The notes under the pieces: generated by a model
The model's input: only the letters and a program-made list of their open reading frames with translations
Database searches by the model: none
What the model was told of the DNA's origin: nothing
Assembly (NCBI RefSeq): GCF_000276665.1
Contig: NW_004955475.1
Span: 3,663,320 to 3,727,319 of the forward strand
DNA: 64,000 nt
DNA from: Chinchilla lanigera
Lineage: Eukaryota > Chordata > Mammalia > Rodentia > Chinchillidae
Reading direction: 5' to 3'
Position numbers and translations under genes: made by a program
Shown here: positions 1 through 12,249 of the stretch, one piece after another
How the letters are laid out: each line of letters begins with the position of its first letter
Numbering within the stretch: position 1 is the stretch's first letter

Positions 1-1440
1 GATATCAATACAGAATACAACAACCATTGTTAATTTCCTACCACTTTGTAGTTCAGTATTGCTTGTATTTTTGTTATGTTATTTTGTAAATGGATGTCTG
101 TTTGTTAATATGTTTTCCTTCTTTTATTTTTAAAATAAATTTTTAAAAAATGTTTTCAGTTTACATATCACTTTTACCTTGTGTTCAGCATGAGGTTTAC
201 AAAACAGGTTTTGATTATAAAATCTATTTTGAAATGACTAAAACTAAGAATTTATTATACAATTATCAAAATGAATGAAAATAAGGGGATAAAACTTCTA
301 ATAAAAATTCTATGTGTGCAGTTCTTTCTTCTGTATATTGTGAATTTGTGATACTCCATTTTACATACTTATATTTGTATCTTAGTTTATTTTAGATTTT
401 TATTTTTAAAAGTTTTTTAATTTTTCCTCCTATGGATATGGATAGTTTATTTGACTCATTAACCTCTCCTTCTCTTTGACTAACTCTCTTCATCCTTTCT
501 TTAGTATTTCTTACAAGGCAAGTTTGGGGTGGTAAATCCTCTAAATTTACTCTTTCTGGTAATATCTTTAATTTTTCTATCAAAGAGCAATTTATTAAAT
601 AGTCTATTCTTGGTTGGCAAAATTTCAATTGTAATCCCACTGAATGTCTCATATAACATTTTTTAGCCTTTAAGATACTTTTGCTGAGTTTGCCCTCAGG
701 TGAATTGGAATAGTCTCATGTATCATTTCTTTATAACAGTTGTTCCCTTAGGAATTCTTCATTTTTAAATTTTGAGAGCTTAATTATGTCTCAGAATAGA
801 CTTCATTGAATAGATCCTAATTATCTTTAACCTTTCTGTACCTCAATATCTGCCCCCTCTATAGATTTGTGGAAATTTGTGGTTTTTTTCTCTGATTATA
901 CTTTTTAATCTTTAGTCATTCAGAAGTTCCTCTTGTATCACAATACTTTGATAATTCATTCTTTGCATGTTGTTCCAGGTTTTTATAACCTTATACAGTA
1001 TTTTTTGGTTTTTAACATTTTTCTACACTGAAAATGTCATTTTGAATAGCTGGCCTTTGACACACTAATTCTTCCTTATTTTAGATATATTCTGACATGA
1101 TGTCTCCCATCGTGTTTTTAATTTCACTGGGTGCATTTTTACCTTAGTGGCTTGTTATTAAATTGTTTCAGTAATCTGTTAGCTTTCTTTGTTACAGTTA
1201 CTATTGAGTCTGTTTCAAGCCTTGTATTTTCATATTGGTTTTTACTGAAGTGATGTGTCCCTTAGAAAGGTTTTTATTATGTTGATATAAAATTTCATCT
1301 GCATATATAAGGATTAGGAATCCATTTTGGTCTCTAAAATTTGAGTTTGCTTATGCTCATTTTTTAAAATACTATAAACTGAGTGCTTTTGTTTGAGCCT
1401 TGAAATATTTCCATTGTTTCAGCATTAGATGATGTTCTAA
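1..1440 (-). mobile_element. Old, decayed LINE-1 remnant (probable)
   Basis: AT-rich intronic sequence. From about 370 to 1290 the plus strand shows the T-rich wording typical of reverse-complemented old mammalian L1 ORF2, such as the run around a 'tattcttggttggcaaaat' phrase at about 603. No continuous frame survives. Bases 1-370 show nothing recognisable. Boundaries are approximate. Confidence 0.45.
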
Positions 1441-2480
1441 GACCTGGATTGCTGCGAGTTCACTAGTGGCACAGTTTTGCAGTATCAGGCCAGGAACATG
1501 TTCTATTTCCTCGATTGTACTTATGTTCATTTATGTGCTTCTCCAAATGTGAAGGTAATCTGTCACCATCAGCTTCTGCTCAGGATTAAGATATTGACCA
1601 ATACTGCATTCATAGTCCCTGGTCTGTGGCTTTGTACCATGGCAATCTGCCTGGCTCTGAGCCTTACATAGAGAGACCAGCACCAGGCTTTTAAGCATGA
1701 ACTTGTATCCCCAACTTTTCCTGTCTTAAGTGGAAAATTACTCTCTTAAGTGCTGTCTGGGTTTTTGTGTTGAGAAGTTCTGTGACCACAAACTCTACAA
1801 TGCAAGATCATACTCTGATACCACAACTGATGCCAAGACAGTTCTGAGATAGGATCAAAACCTATGCTGCAATGAGCTGCTTGATCCTGAGGTGGAGAGC
1901 TAAAGATGACTACAGTGACACACGTGTTTATTGATGGGATATAAAGCAATTGCCTAGGGCCATAGGTCTACAAACAACATACCATGTTCAGAGGGTCCAT
2001 CCATAGGTATGATCCTGTGGACTGGGAACGTTAAAATCCACTCGTTGTTAGATTTTACCAGCCCAACATTGAATTCCAAGACAATTCTGTGCTTAATTTC
2101 CTGTCTTATTTGCAAAAGAATGAAGTCTTGCTCCTTAATGTGTATGAGGTTGAGGAGTGTGAGTTGGGGCATCCTGTCCAGCCTAGCGGATGCCAAATTT
2201 AGTCATAACCAAGTCTCATAGCCACAGGGACCTCTGAAGGGCTGGGTGTATAGCAGGCCTATGCATATGTGGCAGATTTTTAGGTTGAAACATAAGTCTG
2301 TTTCACCAGTGCACATATCTCTGTTGTCAGGGGAAGTTTAAAATCTCTATCCATGATTATTTGCTCAGGGCTAGGTATATTTGGGGCTAGAGCTCATTAT
2401 GGCAGTACTGGCACTGAGCACTAAAGTAAAGTACTGTGCTCATTTTCCTGCCCTACTCCCCTGTACATGGGTCCTTTCTC
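1441..2480 (-). other. GC-richer intronic block, possible LINE 5' region
   Basis: More balanced base composition than its neighbours, with short Cys/Trp-rich chance frames on both strands but no recognisable protein. It lies next to an L1 remnant in the order expected for the 5' untranslated region of a minus-strand LINE, so that is my best guess. I recognise no gene here. Confidence 0.25.
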
Positions 2481-4270
2481 CACATTATTAATACAATAAC
2501 AATTAAGTAGTGGTGGAAGCAGTCCATTGGCTATCCAGGATGACATGTAGGTGAGTCTCGTGTGAGTTCACAACTGTGGGAACCTGTGCATTCTGTTGGT
2601 TGCTTGCACAATTTCCTCATGATATAGGTCAAAACATGACTTCTGTTCCAGTGGAGTGTATATTTTCTTAAGATTCCAGGGAAGGTCTATTTCCTTTGCT
2701 GGTGAGTTAGTTACTATTTTGCTCAACCACTCTTATTGTTTTTATATGCAGATTAATTATGGTTTAAGAGATGTGTTGATATAAAGTAGACAAAGAACAA
2801 AATTGTATTAGTTAATAGTACATGCAAATTAGATATACCATAGTATTCAAATACTTGGTCAAACACCAGTCTAAGTATTGCTATGAAAGCATAGTTTAGA
2901 TGAGATTAATATTTAATCAGAAAATTTTGAGTAAGACATAACCTTTAATAATGTAGATGTTACCCAACCAATTCATGGCATAAAGTGAATAATAAGATTG
3001 AAATTACCTGTGAAGAAAGGAATTCTGGGACAACATATTTGGGACACCTCCTGTCTCTCAGGAGCTATCAGCATTCCCCATTACCCATTTGTATTCCCTA
3101 TTTCTTTTCTCCAGTAAGTTCCTTATTAATAGAAAAAATAAAAATGAATTCTGACCTGTATTTCCTTAGGACTCAAACAGCAACACTAACTCTTACCTGG
3201 ATCTCTGTAAATTCTCCCTCTGTGTCTGTTTCTCCGTTACTTTCTGTCTCTCTCTCTGTCTCTCTTTCTCTCTCTCATTTAATATTTATATATGTAGTAT
3301 TTATTATATATTATATGTATATGCATCAATCAGGATAGTGAAGAATATTATTTATGTTATTCCAGATAATCAGAAGTATTGCTTTTGCTGTCTCTTCCTA
3401 ATACAACAACTGTGGGACATAGTCTTGCAGTTTCTCACAAAGCCAAATATATTCTTCACTATCTTTGCTGTCAACTAAATTAGTAGAAAACTTACACCCA
3501 CAAAGATATCACATATAAATATTTATACTAGTACATAAAACACACCAATTCAAGATAATGGTAATGATAACAGGAATTTTTGTTCAAGTAATAGGTCGTA
3601 CTGGTGAACTTTGTACTATATTCTCAATTATTTTGGTAAATGTGTGCTTGAGAAATGGTGTAAAACTAAAAAGACAATCAAATAACATACAAGGCCTTGG
3701 TCTACTTTTGTACAAAATAGAAACAAATATCATGTCTTATTGGAAAACAAAGGATAAAGGACATCAACCATAAAATATTTTCAACAAGGTTTAATATTCT
3801 AACTTTCATTTTGTTTCAGCCTTACAAATATTCAGATATGAATATCAGTTAGTATTTCAAAAAGCTCTTTTTATTGAACCTGGAAGTGGTTAAACTTCAA
3901 ATTGCTATAAAAGTAATTAAAGTAATGGGAATAGTTAAATAGTATATGGCTGATAAAGCTATTTACCTTAGGGAAATTGTTAAAGTAACTATGCAATTTT
4001 GTAAATATAAATGCTAAATCCTTGAAAATACTTTTGAGTCATATTAAAACTAGCAATTCTTCTTGGTTGCTTGTCCTGTCAGGAGAAGATTAACATCCTT
4101 TTATCAACTTACCTAAGAAAAATGAACTTTATTTCAGTTGCTATGAAATACAGTTTTCCTGCCCTAAAATACAGTATTTCTCTGTCAATGCGTTTGATGC
4201 CATGGAGATGACAAACATACTTAATCTGACTAAATGTAAATTCTATAAAGTGCATTCTATTTAAAATTAC
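2481..4270. other. Intron after exon 7, nothing recognised
   Basis: AT-rich non-coding sequence with a pyrimidine-rich TC tract near 3225-3280 and an AT-rich stretch near 3290-3320. No conserved frame or retroelement boundary could be recognised. Confidence 0.5.
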
Positions 4271-4388
4271 CTTTTTCTGGGCCTGAATGAGATCTTGGTC
4301 TACTTTGGATATTAATACCGAGCCTCCATCATGTTCCATCCAGTAAAATTTCACATGCTTTAAGTGTACTTTTGTGTCCAGTTTTAAC
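4271..4388 (-). CDS. FAAH2: FAAH2 coding exon 7
   Basis: 118 bases. The acceptor TTCTCCACAG precedes GTTAAAACTG, and the exon ends CAGAAAAAG before a GTAATTTTA donor. The first base completes Lys; the rest reads LKLDTKVHLKHVKFYWMEHD then GGSVLISKVDQDLIQAQKK, ending at a codon boundary. This corresponds to human RLKLDTKVHLKDLKFYWMEHDGGS and the following residues. It is the most 3' exon found; the next part of the protein is not visible in bases 1-4270, so the remaining exons lie outside the window. Confidence 0.93.
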
Positions 4389-4454
4389 CTGTGGAGAATT
4401 TTTAAGAGACTAATATCAATAAGCTGTTTCATGTGTTTACTAGTTCAATCCTTT

Positions 4455-6245
4455 CACAATTTTATTTTTTTCTCTTTTTTTAATTTTAAATTGAGAAAAA
4501 AGTAAAAAACTGTACAGAATTTCAAAACAACATGATGGGAAATTAACAATGGTTGGTATACTACATATTGTTATTTTCAAAGTAGTGGCTCAGATTAAAA
4601 GATATATGCATGCAAAAATGATCAAACAGTATAAGCACTAACAGCTCCTTTCAATGAACTAATATAAATTAGTAGTACAATTATCATAGTTACCTCATAT
4701 AAATAGATGGACAGATAGAGTTACATTTAAATATAGATATACAAAATAGTTTTTTTTTTTACTTTGCTTTTTTGATGCAGTTTTATTTACTCTTCCTTAT
4801 TTTCTCCCTTCTCCCATCTCAGTTATTTCCTTTTAATCCATTTCTTTCCCTTTCATTTTATCTATTGTTACTTTTGGATTTTATTTCCTTTTTCAGTGTC
4901 TTACACTAGGAAGACAATTACATATCTGAGTCTGGTGTACTTCACTTATGAGCATGCTCTCTACTTTCATTCATTTACCTATAAAAGCCACAAGTTTATC
5001 TCTCTTCATAGCTGAATAGTACTCCATTGTGTAAAAACTATCACATCTTTATCCATTTTTCAGTTGATGGGCATTTGGGTTGTTTCAAAGATTTAGTTAT
5101 AGCAAAGTGTGCTGCTGTAAACACAGGTGCACATATATCACTGTGGTATGATGTTTTCAATTCCTTTGGGAAAATGCCCAGAAGAGGAAGAGTTGGGTCA
5201 AATGGGACCTTTAATCCGAGTTTGTTGAGGGATTTCCACACTGTTTTCCACAGTGGTTGTACCAGTCTACACTTTTATCAGCAATGGAGAAGGGTTCCTT
5301 TTTCCCTCATAATCCCTCCAGAATTTGTTATTGGTTGACTTTTTGATGGTAGCCATTCTTTCCAGGGTGTCATGGAATCTCAGCGTTGTTCTAAATTACA
5401 TCTTTTAAATGACCAATGATGTTCAACATTTTTCATATATTTATTTGCTATTTGTATTTCTTCATCTGAGAAGTGTGTCTTCATCTCAGATGCCCAGTTT
5501 GGGATTGGGGCTTTGAATTGTGGTCCTTTTTTTTTTTTTTAGTTCTTTGTAGGTTCTAGATATCAGTCCTTTGTCTGAGGGATAGTTGGCTAAATTTTTT
5601 TCCCAATTCATAGGTTTTCTTCTCGCTTTGTTGGTGATTCCTTTTGATGTGTAAAACTTTTTAATAAGATGAGATCCCAGTTGTTGATTCTTTGAAGTAT
5701 TTCCAGTGCTGACTTTTTGTTCTTGAACTCTACTCATATCCCTATGTCTTCAAGACTTCTACCTACTTTCACTTTCAGTAGACTTAGTTTTTCTGTTTTA
5801 ATATTTAGATCTTTATGCCATTATGACTTGAGTGTGGTGCTTGGTGATAGACATGTGAGTAACTTTAGCTTTCAGCATGTGGAAAGCCAGTTCTTCCATC
5901 ACCATTTATTAAAGGTACTATCTTTCTTCCAGTGAACATGTTTGACTCCTTTGTCAAAGATAAGTTGGCTGAGTGTATTTATAGTTGTATCTGCACTTTC
6001 TAATCTGTTCCACTGATATTTAAGTCTGTTTTTTGTCAATAACATGCTGATTTTATCACAGTAGCTTTGTAGTATAATTTCAACTCAGGTATTGTGATAC
6101 CTCCTGCCTTGTCTTTGTTGCTCAGGATTGCCTTTGCTATTGTAGGTCTCTTCTGTTTCCAAATGAATTTTAGGAATGTTTTCTGTAGATCTATGAGCTA
6201 TGCTAATGGTATTTTCATCAGGATTGCTTTAAATCCGTATACAAT
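4455..6245 (-). mobile_element. LINE-1 3' part, minus strand
   Basis: On the minus strand this carries the C-terminal part of L1 ORF2 followed by 3' UTR. Bases 4980-5340 are the reverse complement of the familiar terminal segment with the GIFPKE / QPKCPSTEKWIK wording, and 5500-6245 continues upstream through NLANYPSDKGLISRTYKELK. Stops and frameshifts break it. The 3' UTR at about 4490-4790 is shared with the copy near 12840-13040, so both belong to one subfamily. It lies in sense orientation to FAAH2, in the intron between exons 6 and 7. Confidence 0.8.
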
Positions 6246-7091
6246 GGTCATACTATTTCAATCTTAACAACTGTGTTTCAATAATAATGGAGTTTTCTCC
6301 CACAGAACTGTGTGCCAGAAACAGTGATATTTTGTTGGGTTTCAGATATGCACTTAAGAATATAATTCTGTCTGCAGTGAAGAAAAGAGTTTAGAATAGG
6401 GCAAGATTAGAGATGAAGGAAAATGTCAGAAGTCTATAGTAGGAGTCCAGATGAGAAATAAATGTGTCCACACTAGAAACTTAACCATGGTGATAAAAAA
6501 ATGCAAAGATGCTAAAATAAATAGGACATAGGAATGAGAGACAGGAAATTTGGCCTTAATTTCTGGATTGATTGTCACCCAGTCATTGAAATTTGGTAAC
6601 AATAGAGGTATCCAATTGTGTCTTAAGGCTTAGAAAAAGAATAAGATCAATTTGAGATATATTGAATTTAAGTATCCGAGATGATTACTATGGCAGTAAA
6701 TACAAAGTCCTGCAGTTTAAACAAGAATGAACTGAAGATGCACAATTTAGAGTCATCAGTGCATAGCAAATTAGATAAATGGTATACATACAAAGAGTCA
6801 TGCTGGGAAGTGAGTAGATAGAGTGCAACTAGTAATCTAGAATATATAAGGAATGAGTTAAAGGGACTATCAGTAAGAAGAAAAAAGAAAACAATGAACA
6901 TAAAAGCTTCATCAGAAAAGTATGAGTCATAACATTCAAGTGTAAAGTTGTTTCAGGAGGGAGTAGTTAATGTGTCATCACTTATAATTATATCGCAAGT
7001 TACAAGTGTTAAATTGTCATATATTTTCCACATTTTCCCCCAAATAAGCCCATGTATTATATTAATCTTTGGTGTGAAAGTTGCAAAAAAG
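6246..7091. other. Intronic sequence, nothing recognised
   Basis: AT-rich, with scattered purine-rich tracts. No coding frame, SINE or LTR was recognised. Confidence 0.5.
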
Positions 7092-7640
7092 CTTATTTTC
7101 AGGGAATGTCTTCGATTTTCATGTACAGCTGTATAGATATTTTTCATTTGTTAATGTAATAAAAACCTATATCTGACATACAAAATTCTACTTTTTTCAA
7201 ATACAATCATATCATCTTCTTCCAGATCATTGTTATAAACCGCCAAAATCCAGCCTGAATTTCTTGCAATCCCATTTCCTTCAGAACCATTCGCACCAGT
7301 GTATTAAATCCAGCAGTAGAATTCACCTTAAATGAGCACTTCTCGTACATATAGCCTGCTTTTAGTGCATTGGTAACACCCCTGTCAGTGATTTTATCCC
7401 ATTAATTCTTTACCAAAGTTATGACCTCTTGCATGCTAGGCTTTACGATGTTTCCATCAGATCAAGTGTAAACTGAAGACTTACAAGACAGGAATGGCAG
7501 CAAAAATGATAAGAATGATGGTCCACACAAAAGCACCAAAAAATTCCAGGCAGAAAATTTAGAGAAATATTTATTTTCTATGAGTGAAGTAATTGTGTCA
7601 ACACATGATGCACTAAATTATGAAGTTTCATATTAGACAC
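7092..7640 (-). repeat. Left arm of a large inverted repeat, pseudogene-like
   Basis: The reverse complement aligns with 8205-8730 over about 0.5 kb with substitutions and small indels. Examples are the shared AAGACATTC.CTGAAAATAAG ends and shared GTAAGTCTTCA.TTTACACTTG blocks. Read on the minus strand, a hydrophobic run LEFFGAFVWTIILIIFAAIP is followed at once by GTAAGTCTTC, which looks like a splice donor. Further on is an interrupted frame with KAGYMYEKCSFKVNSTAGFN and, after a frame change, NNDLEEDDMIVFEKSRILYV. I could not assign it to a gene family. It may be a relic of a cellular gene or an unlisted repeat. Confidence 0.7.
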
Positions 7641-8204
7641 AATCATGTCTGTTCTTTATTATGTCTGCAAATTACTTATGAACTGTGTCTGTACTCGCAT
7701 TGGCCATTTGGCCAGAAGTCCCACGTTCATCTGTTTGCATAGGTATTTGCCTCTCATACAAAGGTACCTGCTTTGATGTTTACAAATACTTTATTATAAT
7801 TGATATCATTATATATTTTAAGTATTGTCAATAATATTATGTACTTATATATTAAGTTAGTATTTTATAATTCAACATGTCTGTCATGTGTGGCAATGGG
7901 CATACTAAATGTGTCCATTTGGCTGGCAATCTGAAAAGGGGGTTATTTTTATATTAGAGCTTGTAGTACAAGCATCCTGAAAAATTATGCTAGGGTTTAC
8001 TTTTCAGTTAGGTACTATTTTCAGGGAAATAGGATAGTCACGTTTGTCACATTTTGCTCCCATGACTAATTTTCTCTTAATCTTTAATGCTCATTAAGTT
8101 ATTTTTACATTGTACTCTTCCTCCCCACACCACCACACACTCATTTTTACTAATAATACTTTTCTTTCCAAAGTCTCTGATTTTTCTTCTTGCAACATAT
8201 TTCC

Positions 8205-8730
8205 CAAACATCTTCATAATTCAATATACTGTGTATTGTAACAGACATAGTTAATGCACTCATGAAAAATAAAGAAAACTTTTCAGAATTTTGGTGCCTG
8301 AAATTTTTTGTTGCTTTTGTGTGCACCATCATTCTCAACGGTCATCATTTTTGTTGCCACTTTTGTCTAGTAAGTCTTCAATTTACACTTGATTTAATAG
8401 AAACATTGCGAAGCCTAATCTGTAAGAGGTTGTAAGTTGGGTGTACTACTTATGAGATAAAGACACGGACAGGTGCACTGCCAATAAACTACAAGCAGGC
8501 TATATAGACAAAAAGTGCTAATTTAAGGAGAGCTCTACTGCTGGACTTAAGACACTGGGCCAGTGATTCTGTAGGAAATGGAGTTGCAAGAAATTCAGGT
8601 AGGATTTTGGAGCATTATAGTTATGTTCTAGAAGAACATGATATGACTACATTTGAAAAAAGTAGAATTTTGTACATGAATAAATGTAGATTGTTGTAGA
8701 TGAAAAACTAAGACATTCTCTGAAAATAAG
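8205..8730 (+). repeat. Right arm of the large inverted repeat, pseudogene-like
   Basis: Plus-strand copy of the unit at 7092-7640, separated from it by a loop of about 560 bases. It retains the blocks matching the donor-like GTAAGTCTTC (8372-8381) and the downstream TGCAAGAAATTCAGG block (near 8585), but its reading frame is more damaged than the left arm. The loop at 7641-8204 shows no recognised feature. Confidence 0.7.
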
Positions 8731-8884
8731 AACTTGTGCATTTTGGAGTAAATATCAGTATAAGATCTGGTCATATTTTGGTGAAAATATGGTAGTGGAA
8801 AGGGAATATGAGGCTAAGAAAAAAGGTTTGTCTATTTTCAATATATATTTTAACAATATACTTCCCTCTTCATATACCTACATA

Positions 8885-8888
<4 letters not shown>

Positions 8889-8929
<41 letters not shown>

Positions 8930-8938
8930 TGTGTTTGT
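8889..8938 (+). repeat. TG microsatellite
   Basis: A run of about 22 TG units with a few interruptions near its end (TATG, TTTG). Likely length-polymorphic. Confidence 0.97.
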
Positions 8939-9120
8939 GAGATGATGAAGTCATAATAACTTGAGGTGCATTCAGAGAGAAAGAGTAAGAAAAGATGAGA
9001 ACCACATTATCAGTAAAAGTATTTATATACTAAGGTAAAAGAAAAATATTGTTACTAAGAGAAAATAAAAGATTATAATTGGATGGAGACCTAGGAAAAT
9101 TTAGTTGTGAGAAACTTAAA

Positions 9121-9781
9121 TGTATTGTGGTGGATTAACTAATATTCAACTTATAACACTGAGCTGAACTGAATCAATGTGGAGCTGGGTGTGAATGGCC
9201 CACCTGAGGATTGTTGCCAATAGGATAAAAGGAGAACTGGAGAGGACGGCGTTGTGCTGTTGATTCTCTTGGAGAAGCTTGTCACACTGATTTTCCCCAT
9301 ATGAACTCAGCTGTTCTCATCACCAGAGGAGCTTGGATTCTTACTGTCACTGAAAATGGCTGTGGTCTTTGGAGGGAACTGTGGTCCTTACCTTGAGCAT
9401 TGCTCCCTGGCTCCAGTGCAGATTCCTCAGCCTACTGGCACAGATTCTTAATCCCACTGGTGCTGACTTTGTAGCTTTCACCACTGATGTTTTGGCCTTC
9501 TCAGTGCAGATCCCTGATACAGACTTGCACGAGACATTGTCATGGGCTCTAGGCCTCAAATTGGACTCAGGGAGGATATTGCTATGGCTGTAGGTCTTCA
9601 GCTGGACTCCTGCAGAACACTGCTGTGAGATCCAGGATCTCAGCTGGATTCTTTAAGTCTCCAGTGCATGGAAAGGTCTCCCACACTATTTTTTATTTTC
9701 TTCTTTGGGTGAATATTATAAAATAATCCTATAAATTATATGTCCTGTATTAAACCTTTTCCCTTGTCAACCCTGACTACA
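9121..9781 (+). mobile_element. Possible solo LTR-like repeat
   Basis: A GC-richer block of about 660 bases in AT-rich surroundings. It begins TGTATTGTGG, contains promoter-like and polyadenylation-like wording (ATTAAA near 9749) and ends near GACTACA at 9781, compatible with a TG...CA LTR. No target duplication was found and I cannot name the family. The short frames inside are not convincing. Confidence 0.35.
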
Positions 9782-10057
9782 TGTATATTCTATACAGTTT
9801 CCTTTCTGAGGCAAGTTATGGTAGTATTTAGTTGGGTGTAAAGATTATGAGATCACAATTTTGCTGGAAATAGGCATGCTTTTAAGTTACTGCTTTAAAA
9901 AATGTAATAGTTTTTGAGAGCAATAGATTTCTATGCACCATTAATGCCTCATATGAGCCTAGAAAATATGTGTGGTTTCAGATGGCAGAGTGAAAGAATT
10001 TCAATTTAATGTAAGATGAGTCATTATATTTAAATTGTCTTTTGTTTGTTTGTTTGT

Positions 10058-10142
10058 TTGCTTTTTCTGGTACTGGGAATCGAACTCACGACCTTGCACT
10101 TGCCAGGCAGGCGCTGGGCCGCTGAGCTAAATCCCCAGCCCC
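10058..10142 (-). mobile_element. ID-type SINE
   Basis: Reverse complement of the tRNA-derived body GGGGCTGGGGATTTAGCTCA, with the B-box-like segment at the GGTCGTGAGTTCGATTCCC end and a T-rich tail at its 5' end on the plus strand. It lies about 385 bases past the exon 6 donor. Confidence 0.92.
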
Positions 10143-10295
10143 CTATTCTTAAATTGTCAAGTGAACAAAAGATTCACTGTTTCCAACATGATGAAAAGTA
10201 TCCTTTGATTAATTTTTGTTACTAAAACATTTTCAACAATACAGTGCCTATTTGGGAAACATGGTATCCACTTAAATAAAATTTCACATTTTACT

Positions 10296-10412
10296 TATTT
10301 TTTTGAGACGGTATCACAGATCAGGATGGTCTCAAACTCATGCCAATCCTCCATCCAATCCTCTGCCTCTCAGTGTTGGGATTACAGGCATGAACCACCA
10401 CATCCTGCTGAG
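10296..10412 (-). mobile_element. B1-like (7SL-derived) SINE, diverged
   Basis: The plus strand shows TTTTTTTGAGACGG... and, at the other end, GTGTTGGGATTACAGGCATG, the reverse complement of a 7SL-derived monomer. It is older than the copy at 37580. It lies about 115 bases from the exon 6 donor. Confidence 0.8.
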
Positions 10413-10525
10413 TTTCTCATTTTAAAAATCTAATCATTATTGCTTGTAGATTAGAAGTTTACACCTATGGCAAATAAAAATTGAACATCAGGACATAAGA
10501 CGAGGAAATGAAGAGGTATACATAC

Positions 10526-10661
10526 TTTGTGATCCCAGGTCCTGCCATGACCTTCAGCATGGGGATCAGGTCTTCTGCATAGCGACACATTGGACCAGTG
10601 CACAGAAACTGCTCCTGGGCTTCACCAGCCATGGGAAACTGACCCTTGTTGGGAACCACAC
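10526..10661 (-). CDS. FAAH2: FAAH2 coding exon 6
   Basis: 136 bases. The acceptor TACATTTCAG precedes GTGTGGTTCC, and the exon ends ATCACAAA before a GTATGTATA donor. It encodes VVPNKGQFPMAGEAQEQFLC followed by TGPMCRYAEDLIPMLKVMAG and PGIT, then two bases of a Lys codon completed by exon 7. Conserved PMCR and the surrounding residues match the amidase core after the signature. Small differences from human include LAVGAQEL to MAGEAQEQ and IKR to ITK at the splice junction. The frame is open and both sites are canonical. Confidence 0.93.
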
Positions 10662-10779
10662 CTGAAATGTAAAATAATTAGGTTAGATACTCAAAATAAA
10701 ACATGATTTCTGCATGTTCCCCATGATGTTTATTATATCTAAAATCTAAATCTTCAGTTTATTATGTTTCTGAGCCTAA

Positions 10780-12240
10780 ATATTTATTTTTATTGATTGA
10801 AATAAACATCATTTTATGATACACAAAACAGCTATACTTTTGAATGGGGTACAGTGTGGTATTTTGATATATGTATACGTTACGTGACATTTAAATATTG
10901 TTAAACACATCTGTCTTCTCTAACATTTGTGTCTTTATGACAAAAATATTCAGGATCCTTTCTTTCAGTTTTTGAAATTTATAAAACATTGCCCTCTATA
11001 GTCATGCTACTGTGAAATAGCACACCAGAAATTCTGGTTATCTATCTAACTATAACTTAATAGTCATTGGGAAAAAAATTACCATCTTCCCCTCCTACAC
11101 ATTTCTTAGCTTCTGGTAACCTCCACTCTACTTTCAACTTCTAGAAGATCAAAATTTTTGGGTACCAGAAATAAGAGAGATTTTATGGTACTTATTATTT
11201 GCCTGGCTTATCTGACTTAACATTAAGATGACTACTTCTGTCGTTGTTACAAATAGAATTTACTTCTTTTTATGTCAGAATAATATTTGCACTGAGAGTA
11301 TAAGACATTTTGTCTATTTATTAGGTGATGTACCCATGGATTATTTCTATTTTTTGGCTATCATGAATATTGCTGCTACAGGAAGTAGTCTTTCTCTTCC
11401 ACAAAATAGTGCTTCAATAAATGAAGGAGATGTCTCTTCCACGTGATGATTTCTTTTCTTTTGGATATATATTCAGCAGTGGAATTGGTGGATTATACAG
11501 TTTTCTTTTTTCCAATTTTTGGCATAGTTTTTCTATAATATCTATAGTTATTTGAATTCTTACAACAGGATGGAAATATCTCTTTTCAAAATTCTTGCCT
11601 TCATTATCTTCAGTTTTTCTAATAGTTTTATTTCTTAAACTCTTTATTCATTTAGAGTTAAGTGTTACGAGTGGTTATAAATAGGTGTCTGTATTTACTC
11701 TTGTGCATGTGGACATCCAGTTCTCTCAGCATTTATGGCAAAGTCTGTCTTTCTCCAAAGAATGTCCTAGGAATTTACACTAAAAAACAGTTGTTTACTT
11801 CTATGCTCTTTTTTGCCTTCCAGTGACAGCGCAATGTTGTTCTGACAGCACAATATTCTGACAGTAGAACGTTTTTTTGATTAGTGGATCTTTGTAGTAC
11901 ATTTTGCAATCAGGTAATATAATATCTCCTGTTTTGTTATTGTTAATCTAGAGGATTTTGCATATATGAGATTTTGTGAACTCATACAAATTTTAGAATG
12001 GTTTATAGTAGTGCAATTGGTATCTTGCTGACAATTGCATGGAAGGTATAGATTGCTTTGGATATCATGCACATTTTAGCAGTATTGAGTCTCCCTATCT
12101 ATGAACATTAGATTGATTCTCATTTCTTTGAGCTATTTTGAATAATTTAATTGGTGCATTATTGGTTTTCATTATAGGAGTTAGGATTATTATTACTATT
12201 TTAGTTTCTTAGTACAATTTAGATATGGATAATTATCACA
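10780..12240 (-). mobile_element. Old LINE-1 3' end, minus strand
   Basis: Starts at the FAAH2 exon 6 flank with a T-rich 3' end and continues with phrases diagnostic of old mammalian L1 3' ends in reverse complement, such as GGGTACAGTGTGGTATTTTG near 10845. The ORF2 C-terminal remnant follows to about 12120. Heavily decayed. Confidence 0.7.
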
Positions 12241-12249
12241 TTCATCATA

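Noticed and set aside
2985..3338. A 117-codon plus-strand frame
   Set aside because: Ser/Leu-rich because it crosses a TC tract; no domain, no splice context, no family resemblance.
8889..8938. TG tract as a possible Z-DNA regulatory site
   Set aside because: Ordinary microsatellite; nothing in the sequence ties it to regulation.
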